Part shown: positions 1-9,975 of the stretch, in pieces
How positions within the stretch are numbered: the first letter of the stretch is position 1
Layout: the number at the start of each line of letters is the position of its first letter
Source: Kuschelorhynchus macadamiae
Taxonomy: Eukaryota; Arthropoda; Insecta; Coleoptera; Curculionidae
DNA: 64,000 nt
Direction of reading: 5' to 3'
NCBI GenBank assembly: GCA_030620095.1
Contig: JAUTXW010002366.1
Span: 303,001-367,000 of the forward strand
Translations under genes and position numbers: made by a program
The notes under the pieces: model-generated
Told to the model about the DNA's origin: nothing
Database searches by the model: none
The model's input: only the letters and a program-made list of their open reading frames with translations

Positions 1-1
1 T

Positions 2-766
2 GTGTTGGATGTAACAGATATGGATTTTCCAGTAAAATTGTGCGATATTAGTAAATTTGAGAAACTAAATAACATTTCAGTCAATGTTTATGGCGTAGAA
101 TCTACTTTTGAAAATAATAAGGCTAAGTATGAAATAGTTGGTCCACTTAGGTATGCAAACAAAAAATTATTAAATCACGTAAATTTATTGTTAATAAACA
201 GTGATTGTAACATTCAAGCTGATGACGATACACATGTTTGTGATGCGCGTTGTACAAAAAGTCATTACTGCTGGATTACAGATTTATCTCGACTAGTGTC
301 TAGTCAAATTAGCAAAGGCAGAAGTAAATTGTATTTTTGTGATGGTTGTCTCGTTTATTTCGATTCATTATCAGCCATAACTTTACATCAGAAAAATGAT
401 TGTAATCGCATATACCCATTGACACCCTCAAAGGATATTAGTGTTGATAAGTTTGGAAATAGTGTACCTGAAAATATTTTAAAATTTGAAAACATAGAAA
501 AGCAAATGCGAGTTCCATTTGTTATATATGCTGATTTCGAATCGGTTCTAAAACCAATATCAATAGCGGAACCAAGTCCTCAAAATTCTTACGCAGTGCA
601 GAGTGTTAAACATGAACCATATTCCTTTGCATACGTCATAAAATGTTCTTTTGATGACACTGTTTCTAGGTTTGAATTGTACCGCGGAAATGATGCAGCC
701 GAAGTATTTGTTTCTCGTATAGAAACCGATTTAAGACATCTTTATAACACATATCTAAGATATTAA
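2..766 (+). pseudogene. pPolB copy A, N-terminal exonuclease part
   Basis: First of three frame-broken pieces of a family B, protein-primed DNA polymerase (DNA_pol_B_2 type, Polinton/adintovirus-like). The window edge cuts it, so the true start is missing. The ExoI signature, an acidic D-F-E inside VIYADFESV, lies near residues 178-186, and a Cys/His cluster (CDARCTKSHYC) near residue 80 looks zinc-binding. The frame stops at 764-766; homologous sequence resumes in another frame a few bases later, so this is a single small indel and not a real end. The family replicates linear DNA with a terminal protein primer. Product class is well supported; whether the source was a virus, a Polinton or a related element is inference. 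Confidence 0.85.
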
Positions 767-767
767 A

Positions 768-1340
768 CCCATGAACCGTTTAACACCTCGGGAAGATGAG
801 TTCGCGAATGCTGAAACATGTTGTATATGTGTGCAACCTTTAATCGACAATGAAAAAAAGGTAAAAGACCATTGTCACATAACGGAGAAGACACGATTCG
901 GTGCCGCTCATTCCGTTTGTAATTTAAATTATAAACTATCTAATTTCGTTCCTATTATTTTCCATAATTTAAGCGGTTATGATTGCCACCTATTTATTAA
1001 AGAATTATGTCGTCATGGGGATAATATTAACGTCATAGCCCAGAGTAAGGAAAAATATGTCTCATTTACAAAGAGCATTTACGTTCACGATTATGTTAAA
1101 AAACAAATTCTATCGATCAAGAAAAAATATTTGAAGTTGCGATTCATTGATAGTTTTAAATTTTTAGCCACCTCGTTGGAAGACTTGGGTAATGATCTAG
1201 ATATTGATAGTTTCAGAGAAACGCGAAAACACTTTCCTGATCAGCATCAATTCGATCTGATGCGGAAAAAAGGTATTTTCCCGTATAGTTTCATTGATTC
1301 ATTAGAAAAAATGAATATTCCGTCTTTCAGCAAAAAATAA
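768..1340 (+). pseudogene. pPolB copy A, EndoVII-like zinc motif and ExoII part
   Basis: Second piece of the same polymerase, shifted in frame from the first. It carries a recombination-endonuclease-VII-like metal motif (C-x2-C near residue 18, then DHCH and CN), followed by the ExoII signature FHNLSGYDCHLFIKEL near residue 65. Both sit between ExoI and ExoIII in this polymerase family. The frame ends at an A-rich tract (1331-1339), where another small indel has shifted it; the polymerase sequence continues directly downstream in the next piece. Read together with 2-766 and 1342-3117 as one decayed gene. Confidence 0.85.
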
Positions 1341-1341
1341 A

Positions 1342-3117
1342 TTTTATGATACACTAAAAGAGGAACATATAAGTGATGAGTGCTATGACAGAGTCAAGGA
1401 TGTGTGGTCATCGTTCAAGTGTAAGAATTTAGGGGACTATTCGGATTTATATTTAACATCAGACGTGACATTGCTATGTGATGTATTTGAACAATTCCGT
1501 GATACGTGTTTAAATATTTATAAACTCGATCCTGCGCACTACTACACTCTTCCAAGTTTATCATTTGATTGTATGTTGCGCATGACCAAGGTAAAGTTGG
1601 AGCTCTTGACTGATATCAGCACAATTAATTTTTTTAAAAAGGGAATTCGCGGGGGTATAAGTCAGTGTTCAGGAAGGAAGCATATTGCCAACAACATATT
1701 TTTACCCGACTATGACCCTACAAAACCAGAATCATTTATTACATATTTAGATGCAACAAATTTGTATGGTCATAGTATGTCACAAGCATTACCCTTTGGA
1801 GGTTTTAATTGGTTGTCGGAGCGGGAAATATTGGATTTAAATATATTGGATGTTGCCGATGACAGTCCGGTTGGATATGTTTTGGAGGTGGATATTCATT
1901 ATCCGGAAGAACTGCACGACCATCATTCCGATCTTCCATTCTTAGTAGAAAATATTATACCTCCTACGGGAACATCCAAAATGTCGAAATTAATACCAAA
2001 TGTTAATGATAAGAAAAACTATATTGTACACTACCGGACATTAAAACAAGCAATTAATAACGGCCTAAAGGTAATGAGAACACACAGAATTTTAAAATTT
2101 GATCAATCCAAATGGTTGAAAAAATATATTGATTTCAATACTGATATGCGAAATAAATCGCAAACAAAATTCGGTAAAGATATGTTCAAATTGATCATAA
2201 ACGCAATTTTTGGTAAAACTATGGAAAATGTGGAAAATCGCAAGGATATAAAATTAATAACTCAATGGGAAAATTCACGAGGAAAACTTGGTGCTAGAGC
2301 CCTAATAGCTCGACCTAATTTTAAAAGCTGTTCCATATTTACCCAAGATCTCGTGGCAATACATATGGACAAATTAAAAATTAAATATAATAAACCTATA
2401 TATATATATATATATATAGGATTTTCCATATTGGACATGTCAAAAACGGTAATTTATGATTTCTTTTACAATTTTATCAAGGCGAAATTCGGTAAAGATG
2501 CTTCCTTACTCTACACTGATAGAGATTCCATAATATTAAAAGTATCCACAAATAATTTTTATCGCTGTATGTCTGAGAATCCGGATAAATTTGACACGTC
2601 AAATTATGCCGAGGGAAGTACATTCAATATTCAGAAGAGTATATCAGTCTTGGGTAGAATGAAAGATGAGTTTCCAGGTGATCCGATAAACAGTTTTTAT
2701 GGTACCGGGGCTAAGGCTTATTGTATAAAATCGGTTAAGAATGAAGTAAAAAAGGCCAAAGGTATCAAGAAATCGGTTATCAAAAATAATCTTAACCTGG
2801 AAGACTATCGGACAGTTGTAGAACAGGGCGGTTTAATTTTTCGTAAAATGAAAACTTTCCGAAGTCAATTACATAACGTTTATACCGAAATCGTAAACAA
2901 AGTAGCGCTATGCCACAGTGATGATAAACGTTATGTAATTCCATCTTCTACAAAAACATTACCTTGGGGTCATAACCACATACAGTTCTATCAAACCGCA
3001 CCTGAGGAAAATGTTCAAAATGTTATGAGTGTGGTCGAAACGTTTTTATACGAAGACGAAAAACTAGATCAACTTCTTAGTGTGATAGAAACGTTTCTGA
3101 CTAATGAGGATGTTTAA
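1342..3117 (+). pseudogene. pPolB copy A, polymerase domain
   Basis: Third and largest piece; the frame is open from about 1342, although the first ATG is at 1402. An ExoIII-like YLTSDVTLL segment is followed by motif A (YLDATNLYGHSM), motif B (INAIFGKTMENV) and motif C. Motif C reads YTDRDS where the family has an uncharged residue between the two catalytic aspartates; the other copies here read YTDTDS and YTDIDS. A run of TA dinucleotides at 2397-2418 is in frame and adds an Ile-Tyr stretch between KPIY and GFSILD; the copy at 29.5 kb has only one residue there. The C-terminus at 3117 looks natural. The piece is uninterrupted over about 590 codons, but the gene as a whole is broken. Confidence 0.88.
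2397..2418 (+). repeat. (TA)11 microsatellite inside the polymerase frame
   Basis: Eleven TA units translate as alternating Ile and Tyr without breaking the frame. Paralogous sequence at 29.51 kb lacks the tract. Confidence 0.9.
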
Positions 3118-3194
3118 TATAACGTGCTGGAAAATCCATACTTGATTGTATTTAGTTTTTTTCATAGAATATATATTTAACCTTGTACATTTTG

Positions 3195-3404
3195 ACGCGC
3201 AGATTTTGAGGGACACATCTTCAAGGACGTGGGTGGAGCTGCATATTCAAGGTTATGGGTGGTGGGGTGGATGCGCAGTAAAGATTAAGGGGTTGTGTTA
3301 GTGGGGGTGGTTGCATAAAACCAGATGTAGACATTGTGTAACTTCAGTCTCAGACATTTGTTCAGTTTCAAAGTTCAATTCAAATTACTACGCAACATAT
3401 AAAA
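3195..3404 (+). promoter_or_regulatory. upstream region and core promoter of the 3405 ORF
   Basis: G-rich direct-repeat-like elements lie at 3209-3310, including CAAGGACGTGGGTGGAGC and CAAGGTTATGGGTGGTGGGG, degenerate relatives of the CAAGGTCR-TGGGGCGGGGC units at 16.15-16.35 kb. Downstream are a TATA-like ATAAAA at 3315-3320 and an arthropod initiator TCAGT at 3344-3348, spaced about 29 bases, then about 55 bases of leader to the ATG at 3405. Confidence 0.5.
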
Positions 3405-4080
3405 ATGAGTTCAATCAGTGAATGTGAGGATTTAATCAATAGTTTTGTTCTTGGTGAGTGTATTGACTCGCTCGCCGAGAATAGTTTCGACATTGAAAAC
3501 TTAAACCTCCTAACACCTGACGCATTCGAAGCAGAGTGTGGTGATGCCAGCAACACCAAATTGGACGATGCCAGCAACACCAAATTGGACGATGCCATCG
3601 GTGGCTACATAAACTGTTTTTCACTAGATCGACAAGAAGTATCGCAGCCCGCAGTGAATATAATTAGCGATGTAATAATAAAGGAGGCTGCAAAACCTTC
3701 AATACTGAAGAACACCCTTATGAAAGGTTCGAGATTGGTACAAGCTAAAAAACGTAAAGTGGAAAGCAGTGAGCCGCAGCCGTCAACATCCGGGTTGGGT
3801 GAGTCGGTGTCACCTATAATCAAACAAAAAAGAAGGATTACAAATAAATCAAAATTGACGACATCAAAAAAAAATATTAAATGTTACTGACCAACCCGAA
3901 GATGGAGTTCCAAATAATCTGGGGCCATTTTCCCAAGATGAAGACGGTGAGGTGATGGCACGATTCACCAAAGTGAAGACGGACTTGTGTGATAAAATAG
4001 ATCGGTGTAGGAGAGAGGCCAGCGACTGGGAGGCTCGGATGGAAAAGTATGAGCGACGTCTCTCATTCATACGCAAGTAA
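3405..4080 (+). pseudogene. hypothetical virus-like-element protein, one frameshift
   Basis: Unrecognised protein encoded just after the polymerase on the same strand, behind its own TATA/Inr promoter. The open frame runs from ATG 3405 to a stop at 3890. The N-terminal third is acidic and contains an exact 24-base tandem duplication (3543-3566 and 3567-3590) encoding DASNTKLD twice; the middle is Lys/Arg- and Ser/Pro-rich. At an A9 tract (3866-3874) a one-base change shifts the frame; in the neighbouring frame about 64 more codons stay open to TAA at 4078-4080, charged and heptad-like, suggesting a short coiled coil. I infer a single original protein of about 225 residues. Function unknown; no catalytic motif seen. 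Confidence 0.55.
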
Positions 4081-4140
4081 AAGAAATAAAAAATAGACTT
4101 GAATGTGTAGTTGTAATATCGGCGTCTTGTGTTTACCATT

Positions 4141-5035
4141 CTATATTTAATAGGATAGTTTTTAATTATGTTTTAACCAAATATCACTGTGGGCGTTTCC
4201 TTTCCAATGTAGTTGAACCTTGCCGCTGGTGGGAGGGCTTAAGGTTGTTATATAATAGACGTTTTTTATTTGTAAATTCATTGAGTCAATTATAAAACAA
4301 CCAACCAATACAACTACAAAAATAAAATAAAATAAAATGTATTGAAATTAATGTGAAAATAATAATTATTTAGTGCTTAAGTAATAAGATGAGTGCTATT
4401 GTGAAAATAAAATTTTTAATAAACCATTATTTCTTTTATTTCAACGAAATTTATTAAAGTTTGAGAAAATGCGTTTATAAACAATCATAAAACTTTCAAT
4501 AATTTTTTAGGGTATTTCTTGAATATGAAAAAAAAAAATGTTTTTTGTAGACTTCCTTCACCTCTTTCGGAAAAAAAATAGAAATCTGATCCACGACGTT
4601 CCGTCTAAAAGATATAAATTTTTCTTTTAAGAGATATGAAAAAACTTTTTAAATAAAAAAGTCTCGTTTAATGATTTTAAAGTCAGAAAAGTGTCCGAAA
4701 TCTGTCCTGGCCCGATCCAACCTACACTAAGCCGGACCTGAACGATCGGCCACACCCAAAATCGATAATTTTCAAATAAAAAAGTTGGCTCTTTTCGAGT
4801 ACTATCACTTTGGTTATTAGGAAAAAGTTCGAAAAATCGATAGTTTTTGAGAAAATCGAAAAAATATGGCCGCCTTGACCCCAAAAAAAATTTTTTTCAT
4901 GATATGAAAAAAGTTTCAAATGAAAAAGTTTCCTTTTCTTGAGCAATTTAATTTTGGTTATTACGAAAAAGTGCGAAAAACTTATAGTTTTCCGGGAAAA
5001 TGACAAAAATTTATAGTTTTCCCACAGCTAAATTT
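4141..5035. repeat. non-coding AT-rich stretch with diverged internal repeats
   Basis: No gene seen. At about 4620-5015 three diverged copies of a roughly 150-170-base unit can be followed by their shared elements: ATATGAAAAAA, AAATRAAAAAGT, GGTTATTA-GAAAAAGT, CGAAAAA and TATAGTTTT. A GGGCTTAAGG plus TATATAAT cluster at 4234-4257 resembles the promoter motifs elsewhere in this region. Confidence 0.5.
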
Positions 5036-5206
5036 ATTTCGAGGTCCACCTCTAATTAGAACTAATTGGTTCTCAAAATACTCGATACTTATATTGATAA
5101 ATTTAAAAACTAGACAAATAACACAAACACATTAATAAAATCAGTATTTATTTATAAAATTATGTAAGTATGGTACAATTAATTGTTTACATTCTATACA
5201 TCGTCA
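5036..5206. repeat. dispersed repeat, copy 1 of 3
   Basis: About 165 bases (AATTAGAACTAATTGG..., CTTATATTGATAAATTTAAA..., GACAAATAACACAAA...) recur at about 9318-9475 and 10936-11050. On the minus strand the copy lies just 3' of the small ORF ending near 5207 and contains AATAAA-type signals, so it probably includes that gene's 3' UTR. Confidence 0.8.
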
Positions 5207-5578
5207 ACATTCATTTTGCCCCATTCCACAGTAGCATCGGCGATATTTCCTACACGACCCAAACTATCTGCACGTAGTGGAGTCGGCATTTCCTTCCTGT
5301 GTATCATCTGAAGCATCAGGCACTACCCACCAACTACTGTCCGATGGTCCATCAAACTCACCACGTGGTGATAGAGGACTCCACCAACTTGATGAGTCAG
5401 GTAGATTTGCTTCCGCCGACACTTCTTCCTGTCCCTCTTCATCAGACGAAGACTCATTTTCCGCCAATCTCTGATTCATTTCAATGGTTTCCTCGTCGGA
5501 ATCAGATAAATCAGACGAATCTGATCGGTTATTTACCCGCACTGTTTCCACATCAAAGACCCATGAGTTAGAAGACAT
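5207..5578 (-). pseudogene. small acidic hypothetical protein, frameshifted C-terminus
   Basis: Minus-strand ORF from ATG at 5578 to a stop at 5264, about 104 codons, very rich in Asp, Glu and Ser with two SSW tryptophan clusters. Past the stop, in another frame, the strand encodes a 22-residue tail ending at a stop near 5207 that matches the tail of the ORF at 11037-11483: both contain A-T-x-E-W-x-K-M-x-V-D-D, with 14 of 22 identical residues by eye. I infer that the real protein ended there and that one indel has broken it. Only the tails match; the bodies differ. A strong promoter-like region lies upstream. Function unknown; a virus-like-element accessory protein is my guess. Confidence 0.55.
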
Positions 5579-5760
5579 GTTCGTTTTGTAAACTGTTTTG
5601 GAATATAACAGACATCTTAAACGTCAGCCTTATATATCCTCTTTGTATCTTATTATGTATTCCGTCGCGCACTCAAGGTCATATGACGTCACATATCCTC
5701 AAGGTCAGGGAATATAGCAGCGCTCTCAGGGTCGGGGCTTAATTCAAGGACGAATGGAAA
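5579..5760 (-). promoter_or_regulatory. promoter with fused receptor half-site and CRE
   Basis: Read toward the minus-strand ORF this region has GGGCTTAA-like, TCAAGGTCA (5699-5707), the 20-base string TCAAGGTCATATGACGTCAC (5673-5692, given on the plus strand) and a TATATAAGG box (about 5625-5634), then the ATG at 5578. The same 20 bases occur exactly at 12174-12193 and 16083-16102. Confidence 0.6.
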
Positions 5761-6041
5761 CCAATTTTTTTATATTAATTTACCTTTTAGTGGTATAATA
5801 TACCCCATTGTGTGACGCGATGCACCTGTTAATAAGATAATTAAGGCTTAGTCACACAAAACGCGGTCTGTCGCGGCGGGCAGCGATATAGGACCGCAGC
5901 GGGATAACGATAATTTTATATTACACAGAAATGTATTAGGTTGGTCACACTGAAAGCGGTCCATCGCGGCGGGCCAGTTTAGATCGCGACGACAAGCGAT
6001 ACACTTGTACTAATTTACAGAATTTCGCGCGTATATACGTC

Positions 6042-7914
6042 ATGTCGGAAAATACTGAAATATTTATAGAGACAGTGAGAAGCTATGTGTTTTTGTACGA
6101 CACAACACATAAAAATTATAAGAACATTTTGAAGAAAAGTGAGGCATGGAAGGAAATAGCAGAAATTCTAAACATGACGGGTAAGTACATTTTATTTGTG
6201 TACATTTATTTATAAATTAAAAAATAACATAATATTAAAATAAAATAAATAAATATAGTTTATAAACTGCTGAAGTAATCGGCAAATTTTTCTCGTACCT
6301 CAAACGCAGCAGTATTCGATCTTCTGTTGGTCGGTCTTGTGTTTAGTAGTGCTCGTATTGGTTCATCTTGTTGTTCTGTTTCCATAGCTGCATATTCTCT
6401 AGTGTTATTTTTTGTTATAATATAATTGTGCAGGCAGCATGCTGCTTTTATAATCCAGTCAGCCGTTCCAGCATCTGTTTCTATAGCTCTCAAGAAAACT
6501 CGCCACTTCATAGCCAATATGCCGAATGCATTTTCGACTACACGACGCGCTCGGCTGAGCTGTGAATTAAATTTTTTTCTTCTTGCATTATTAATAACCC
6601 CGGTTTTCGGGTACGGTCTCATCAAAAAAGTTTCCAGTGCAAATCCTTCGTCACCTACAAATACATGTGGTACTGGATCGTCTCTTCCTGGAAGTGGTTT
6701 TGGTGGTAAAATAGTTTTATTATCAATATACTGTTGATAGAAAGCTGAATCTTGAAAGATAGCGCTATCACTGTGACGGCCATAATTGCCAATATCCACT
6801 ACCATAAACTTGTAATGTGGGTCTACAATAGCAAGGAGAACTATAGAGAAATAATTTTTGTAACAAAAATAAGCTGAGCCACTACGACGAGGACATTTTA
6901 GCCTAATATGTTTTCCGTCTATACTTCCAAGGCAGTTCGGGAAGTCCCACAATTCCAAGAAATCCTCAACAGATTGTAACCACATTTCTCTATTGGGTGT
7001 TGGCAAATACTTTGGCTGTAGTGTTTTCCAGATTTCTGGACAGACATTTCTTACAATTTTGGATACAGTTAATCGTCCTACTCGATAAGAAAAAGCGATA
7101 GTCTGATGGCAGTCGCCGGTCGCCAAATATCTGAAAAAGAAAAATGTATAGTTGAGTAGAGTGTATGTATGAAGTGAATGTGTTGTTTAAACGATGACAT
7201 TAATTAACTTCTACTGTTTCAAATATAAAACTTAAATTAAATATAATAACTTAAAGTGAAAGGGATCTAATTACTTTATCTAATTGACGTATTTTTGTTT
7301 CAGCCGAATCAGCAAAACAAAAATGGAAGAATTTACGTTTACAAACACCAGCTCGACCAAAAGAAAAAAGAAAGTCGTGCAGTCGCCCATCAACGGAAAA
7401 CAGCCCAGATGATGTCGACAAAGTAATTGACTTCTTGTCAAACAAAAGAAGCAAAGAGGTTATTGATGGTGTTGATCATTTATTTTTGAGCTATGCTGCG
7501 ACCTTTAAAAAATTCAGTCCATTGAATCAGGCCAAATTGAAGTTAAACCTTGCTACATTATTTGCAGAAACTGAAATTAAAGAGCTAGAAGCGCAATCGC
7601 CACCAGCGCTAGAGGCATTAACATCAGATTCTCGAGCTTCTTCGGCAAATTCTTCACATTTCCCCCAGCATCCAAAGGGACAATATGCCCGTGATTCTTC
7701 AATCAATTCCTCACATTATTTGGAGCACATCGATTCTGAGACATCGCGTCCATATTCACCACATTTGGACCCCAATACTCGATTACAAATATATAGCGAA
7801 AGATCGTCACGCCAATCAAATCTTTTTTCAGGATTTTCAGCAAGGGATGTTTATGAAGGAGCAAGCGACATGATTCAAAATTCCGAAAATACTAATTATC
7901 TGAATTTAACATAG
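6042..7914 (+). CDS. Harbinger MADF/BESS-type DNA-binding protein (2 exons)
   Basis: Exon 1 is 6042-6180 (ATG at 6042) with donor GTAAGT; exon 2 is 7304-7914 after acceptor TTTCAG. The joined frame gives about 249 residues. Exon 1 encodes a MADF-like start (FIETVRSYVFLYD, then KNYKNILKKSEAWKEIA), continued by exon 2 (AKQKWKNLR). Further on, a BESS-like segment (LFLSYAATFKKFSPLNQAKLKLNLATLFAE) is followed by a Ser/Pro-rich tail. In PIF/Harbinger elements this protein escorts the transposase to the nucleus and the ends. Its 1.1-kb intron contains the main transposase exon on the opposite strand. Confidence 0.85.
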
Positions 7915-8388
7915 ATTATAAATAAACTTACTAGTTATTTTTTTAAACATTTGAATTGCAATGTTGATTTTCACGTTTCTTCGTCCTTTTAATTAAGTTT
8001 AAACAATGTAAATATTTGTACTTATATTAATATGCTAATTAAAGTGTATTTGTATATTTCACATTCATAAGTGTCTTACTTACCTCAAACAAATAGCTAA
8101 TCTTTCTCTTGTATGAATTGGTGTTCTCCAGTTAGTGGTGCACTTAGTAATATTTGGCTTTAAAACGTCATGTAATTCTTCAAAACACAACCTCGACATT
8201 CGGAAATATTGAAAAAATCTATCTTCATGAGACTGTAATTCATTACAGAGACGGTGGTATTCACCAAATTGTTCTCTCTTTTTATTGATGGGATATACCC
8301 ACCAACGCTTATTCCTTTTCTTTTTTCGTAGAGCAAAGAGAAGAAGAATTTGCTCCTCGTCAGAGCTAGACATTGGAAACACAAGCAC
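6260..8388 (-). CDS. PIF/Harbinger transposase (HARBI1-like, 2 exons)
   Basis: Minus strand. Exon 1 runs from ATG 8388 (or the second Met at 8373, MSSSDEEQ) to 8084, donor GTAAGT; the intron is 7131-8083; exon 2 is 7130-6260. The frame across the splice reads RLAICLRYLATGDCHQTIA, the conserved family sequence. The DDE_Tnp_4 catalytic triad is visible: D in GSIDGKHI, D in VFVGDEGFAL and E in ARRVVENAFGILAMKWR. About 390 residues is normal length, and no stop or frameshift is seen. The intron holds exon 2 of the MADF gene on the other strand, so the two genes are mutually interlocked. It acts with the MADF protein in transposition. Confidence 0.93.
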
Positions 8389-8564
8389 AACCGATTGTAA
8401 GAAAATGTCGCATCCTGTGTGGCATTATATCGCCTTTTTACCGCTGCGAAGATCGCGCGAAAGCTGACCGCCGCGACAGACCGCGTTTTGTGTGACTAGG
8501 CCTTTAGATGATTCTGCTTTAATTAAATTTGATTGCATCATTAATTTCTATTATATTGTTCTAG

Positions 8565-8687
8565 AACACCGCCGATGATAACCCTCCGGCTGAGGCGGGT
8601 AATGAATATCCATTACCAGTATATGTACAGCAAGAGGATGGATATACGCTGATATTGAATGATGTCAGCATGTACTCTGTTATATAG
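8565..8687 (+). CDS. possible terminal exon of an unrecognised gene
   Basis: After a pyrimidine-poor but recognisable acceptor (TATTGTTCTAG at 8554-8564) an open frame of 40 codons runs to TAG at 8685, acidic and Pro/Tyr-rich, followed by AATAATAAAG-type signals. It lies just outside the Harbinger element, which may have inserted into the intron of this gene. No upstream exon was found, so this is weak. Confidence 0.3.
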   Translation, partial: NTADDNPPAEAGNEYPLPVYVQQEDGYTLILNDVSMYSVI

Positions 8688-9317
8688 ATAAAATGTAATA
8701 ATAATAAAGTGTGGATTTATGAAGATATATTGAGTTTTTTATGAAAATATGCTATTCAAATACATGATTTTTAAATCAAATTAATTCATGGATTGATGAT
8801 ACATCAATAGATAGGTATTTTAACAGTCTTTAAGAAAAAGTATCAAATACAGGGTGATCCATTTAAAAAAAAAACTTGGATATTGCGAATTGAAAATTTA
8901 AAAAAATTACCAATGATCTGAGACACCCTATATAAATTTAAAACTTCTAGACATCGTAGATCATTTGGATGTAGTCTTTTTAACATGAATAATAATATTA
9001 ATTACCGATATTTTGAAATATTGTCAAATATCTACACATTTTACATTTTAGAGTTAGTCATTTTCTCTTGTATACCTATGGTTTCGAATTTTAAATTTTA
9101 AAACTTTTTAGTGCGGCAAATATAATTACATATAAATTCTCACGTTAGGATTAAATCTACGTCATTTTCATATGTTTTACATTATCAAAGTTTGGGGACG
9201 TGTACATACAGATTTTTCAAGGATGCGTTTACAAGGACATACATAATGAATGTGAATAGGATTTGAGTGTTATTGTGGTATTTTCTCACAGACTTTTTTT
9301 TAAATAAGACTACATTT
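8688..9317. other. non-coding; possible MITE end
   Basis: AT-rich, no gene. ATACAGGGTGATCC at 8848-8861 and GACACCCTATA at 8930-8940 look like opposed ends of a small inverted-repeat element of about 90 bases. A CAAGGATG/CAAGGACA pair at 9217-9238 echoes the CAAGG-type motifs of the regulatory arrays. Confidence 0.3.
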
Positions 9318-9475
9318 ATTTCAAGGTCCATATTTAATTAGAACTAATTGATTATCAAAATACTCTATACTTATATTGATAAATTTAAAAAAATAGACAA
9401 ATAACACAAATACGTTATTAAAATGATTATTTATTTACAAAATTATGTTTGCATGGTACATAAATGTTTACATTC
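9318..9475. repeat. dispersed repeat, copy 2 of 3
   Basis: Same sequence as 5036-5206 and 10936-11050. Unlike the other two copies it is not followed by a recognisable ORF tail; similarity ends at about 9482. Confidence 0.75.
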
Positions 9476-9975
9476 CTATTTGAATCGTACTTTCATAGTT
9501 TCTGAGAAAAGGTATAGGTCCCATAATAAAATGCCCACCCGGGTCAACAGCAAAGCGATACACAATCCTTGAGAAAGTAACTTTCACAAAAGTTCCTAAA
9601 CTTCAAAGGGCTAAAACCAAAAAAATGTAAAATTTGGCTTAGATTGTTGTGTCGATAATTGAAGGATATAAAAACACTGATTAGTTCCAAGCTACCATGG
9701 GCGTGTGATGAAATTATTCTACCGATCTTGTGCTGTGTTAAATTTAGTTTCGAATAACACATTCAAATTTATTTCTGAAGTGTTAAATTTTTTAACGAAT
9801 ACGCTTATTTTGCTACGAAAATATCTATAAAATAGTCCCAGCTGACAAGGACAAAAATGCAATTGCTAAAAAAAACTGCAATTTCTATAAAAATTCTGGT
9901 CTTCAAGAATGAATATTTTTTATTTGAATACTAGACTATTTTATTTTTCTTTTTTTGGGCTATCTATGGATGTTT
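9476..9975. other. non-coding stretch
   Basis: No gene, repeat or promoter cluster that I can support; short shadow ORFs only. Confidence 0.4.

Larger units (their letters stand above)
5844..8503. mobile_element. complete PIF/Harbinger DNA transposon
   Basis: Terminal inverted repeats of about 40 bases (AGGCYTAGTCACACAAAACG and onward) lie at 5844-5884 and 8463-8503, differing at about two positions. They are flanked by TTA target duplications (5841-5843 and 8504-8506), the usual PIF/Harbinger TWA target. A diverged internal copy of the TIR lies at 5942-5980 (GGTCACACTGAAAGCGGTCC). The element carries the two genes typical of the superfamily, a DDE transposase and a MADF/Myb-like DNA-binding protein, and both reading frames look uninterrupted, so it may be young and autonomous. 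It interrupts the virus-like repeat region. Confidence 0.95.

Noticed and set aside
3200..3300. G-rich stretch as G-quadruplex
   Set aside because: G runs are mostly two or three long and irregularly spaced; they fit the CAAGG-TGGGGCGGGGC motif family better.
4627..5006. Minus-strand ORFs of 85 and 94 codons
   Set aside because: Low-complexity Phe/Lys/Ser translation of AT-rich diverged repeats; no start context or motif.
5277..5571. Plus-strand ORFs opposite the acidic gene
   Set aside because: Mirror frames of the Asp/Glu/Ser-rich minus ORF, which has the promoter and a paralogous tail.
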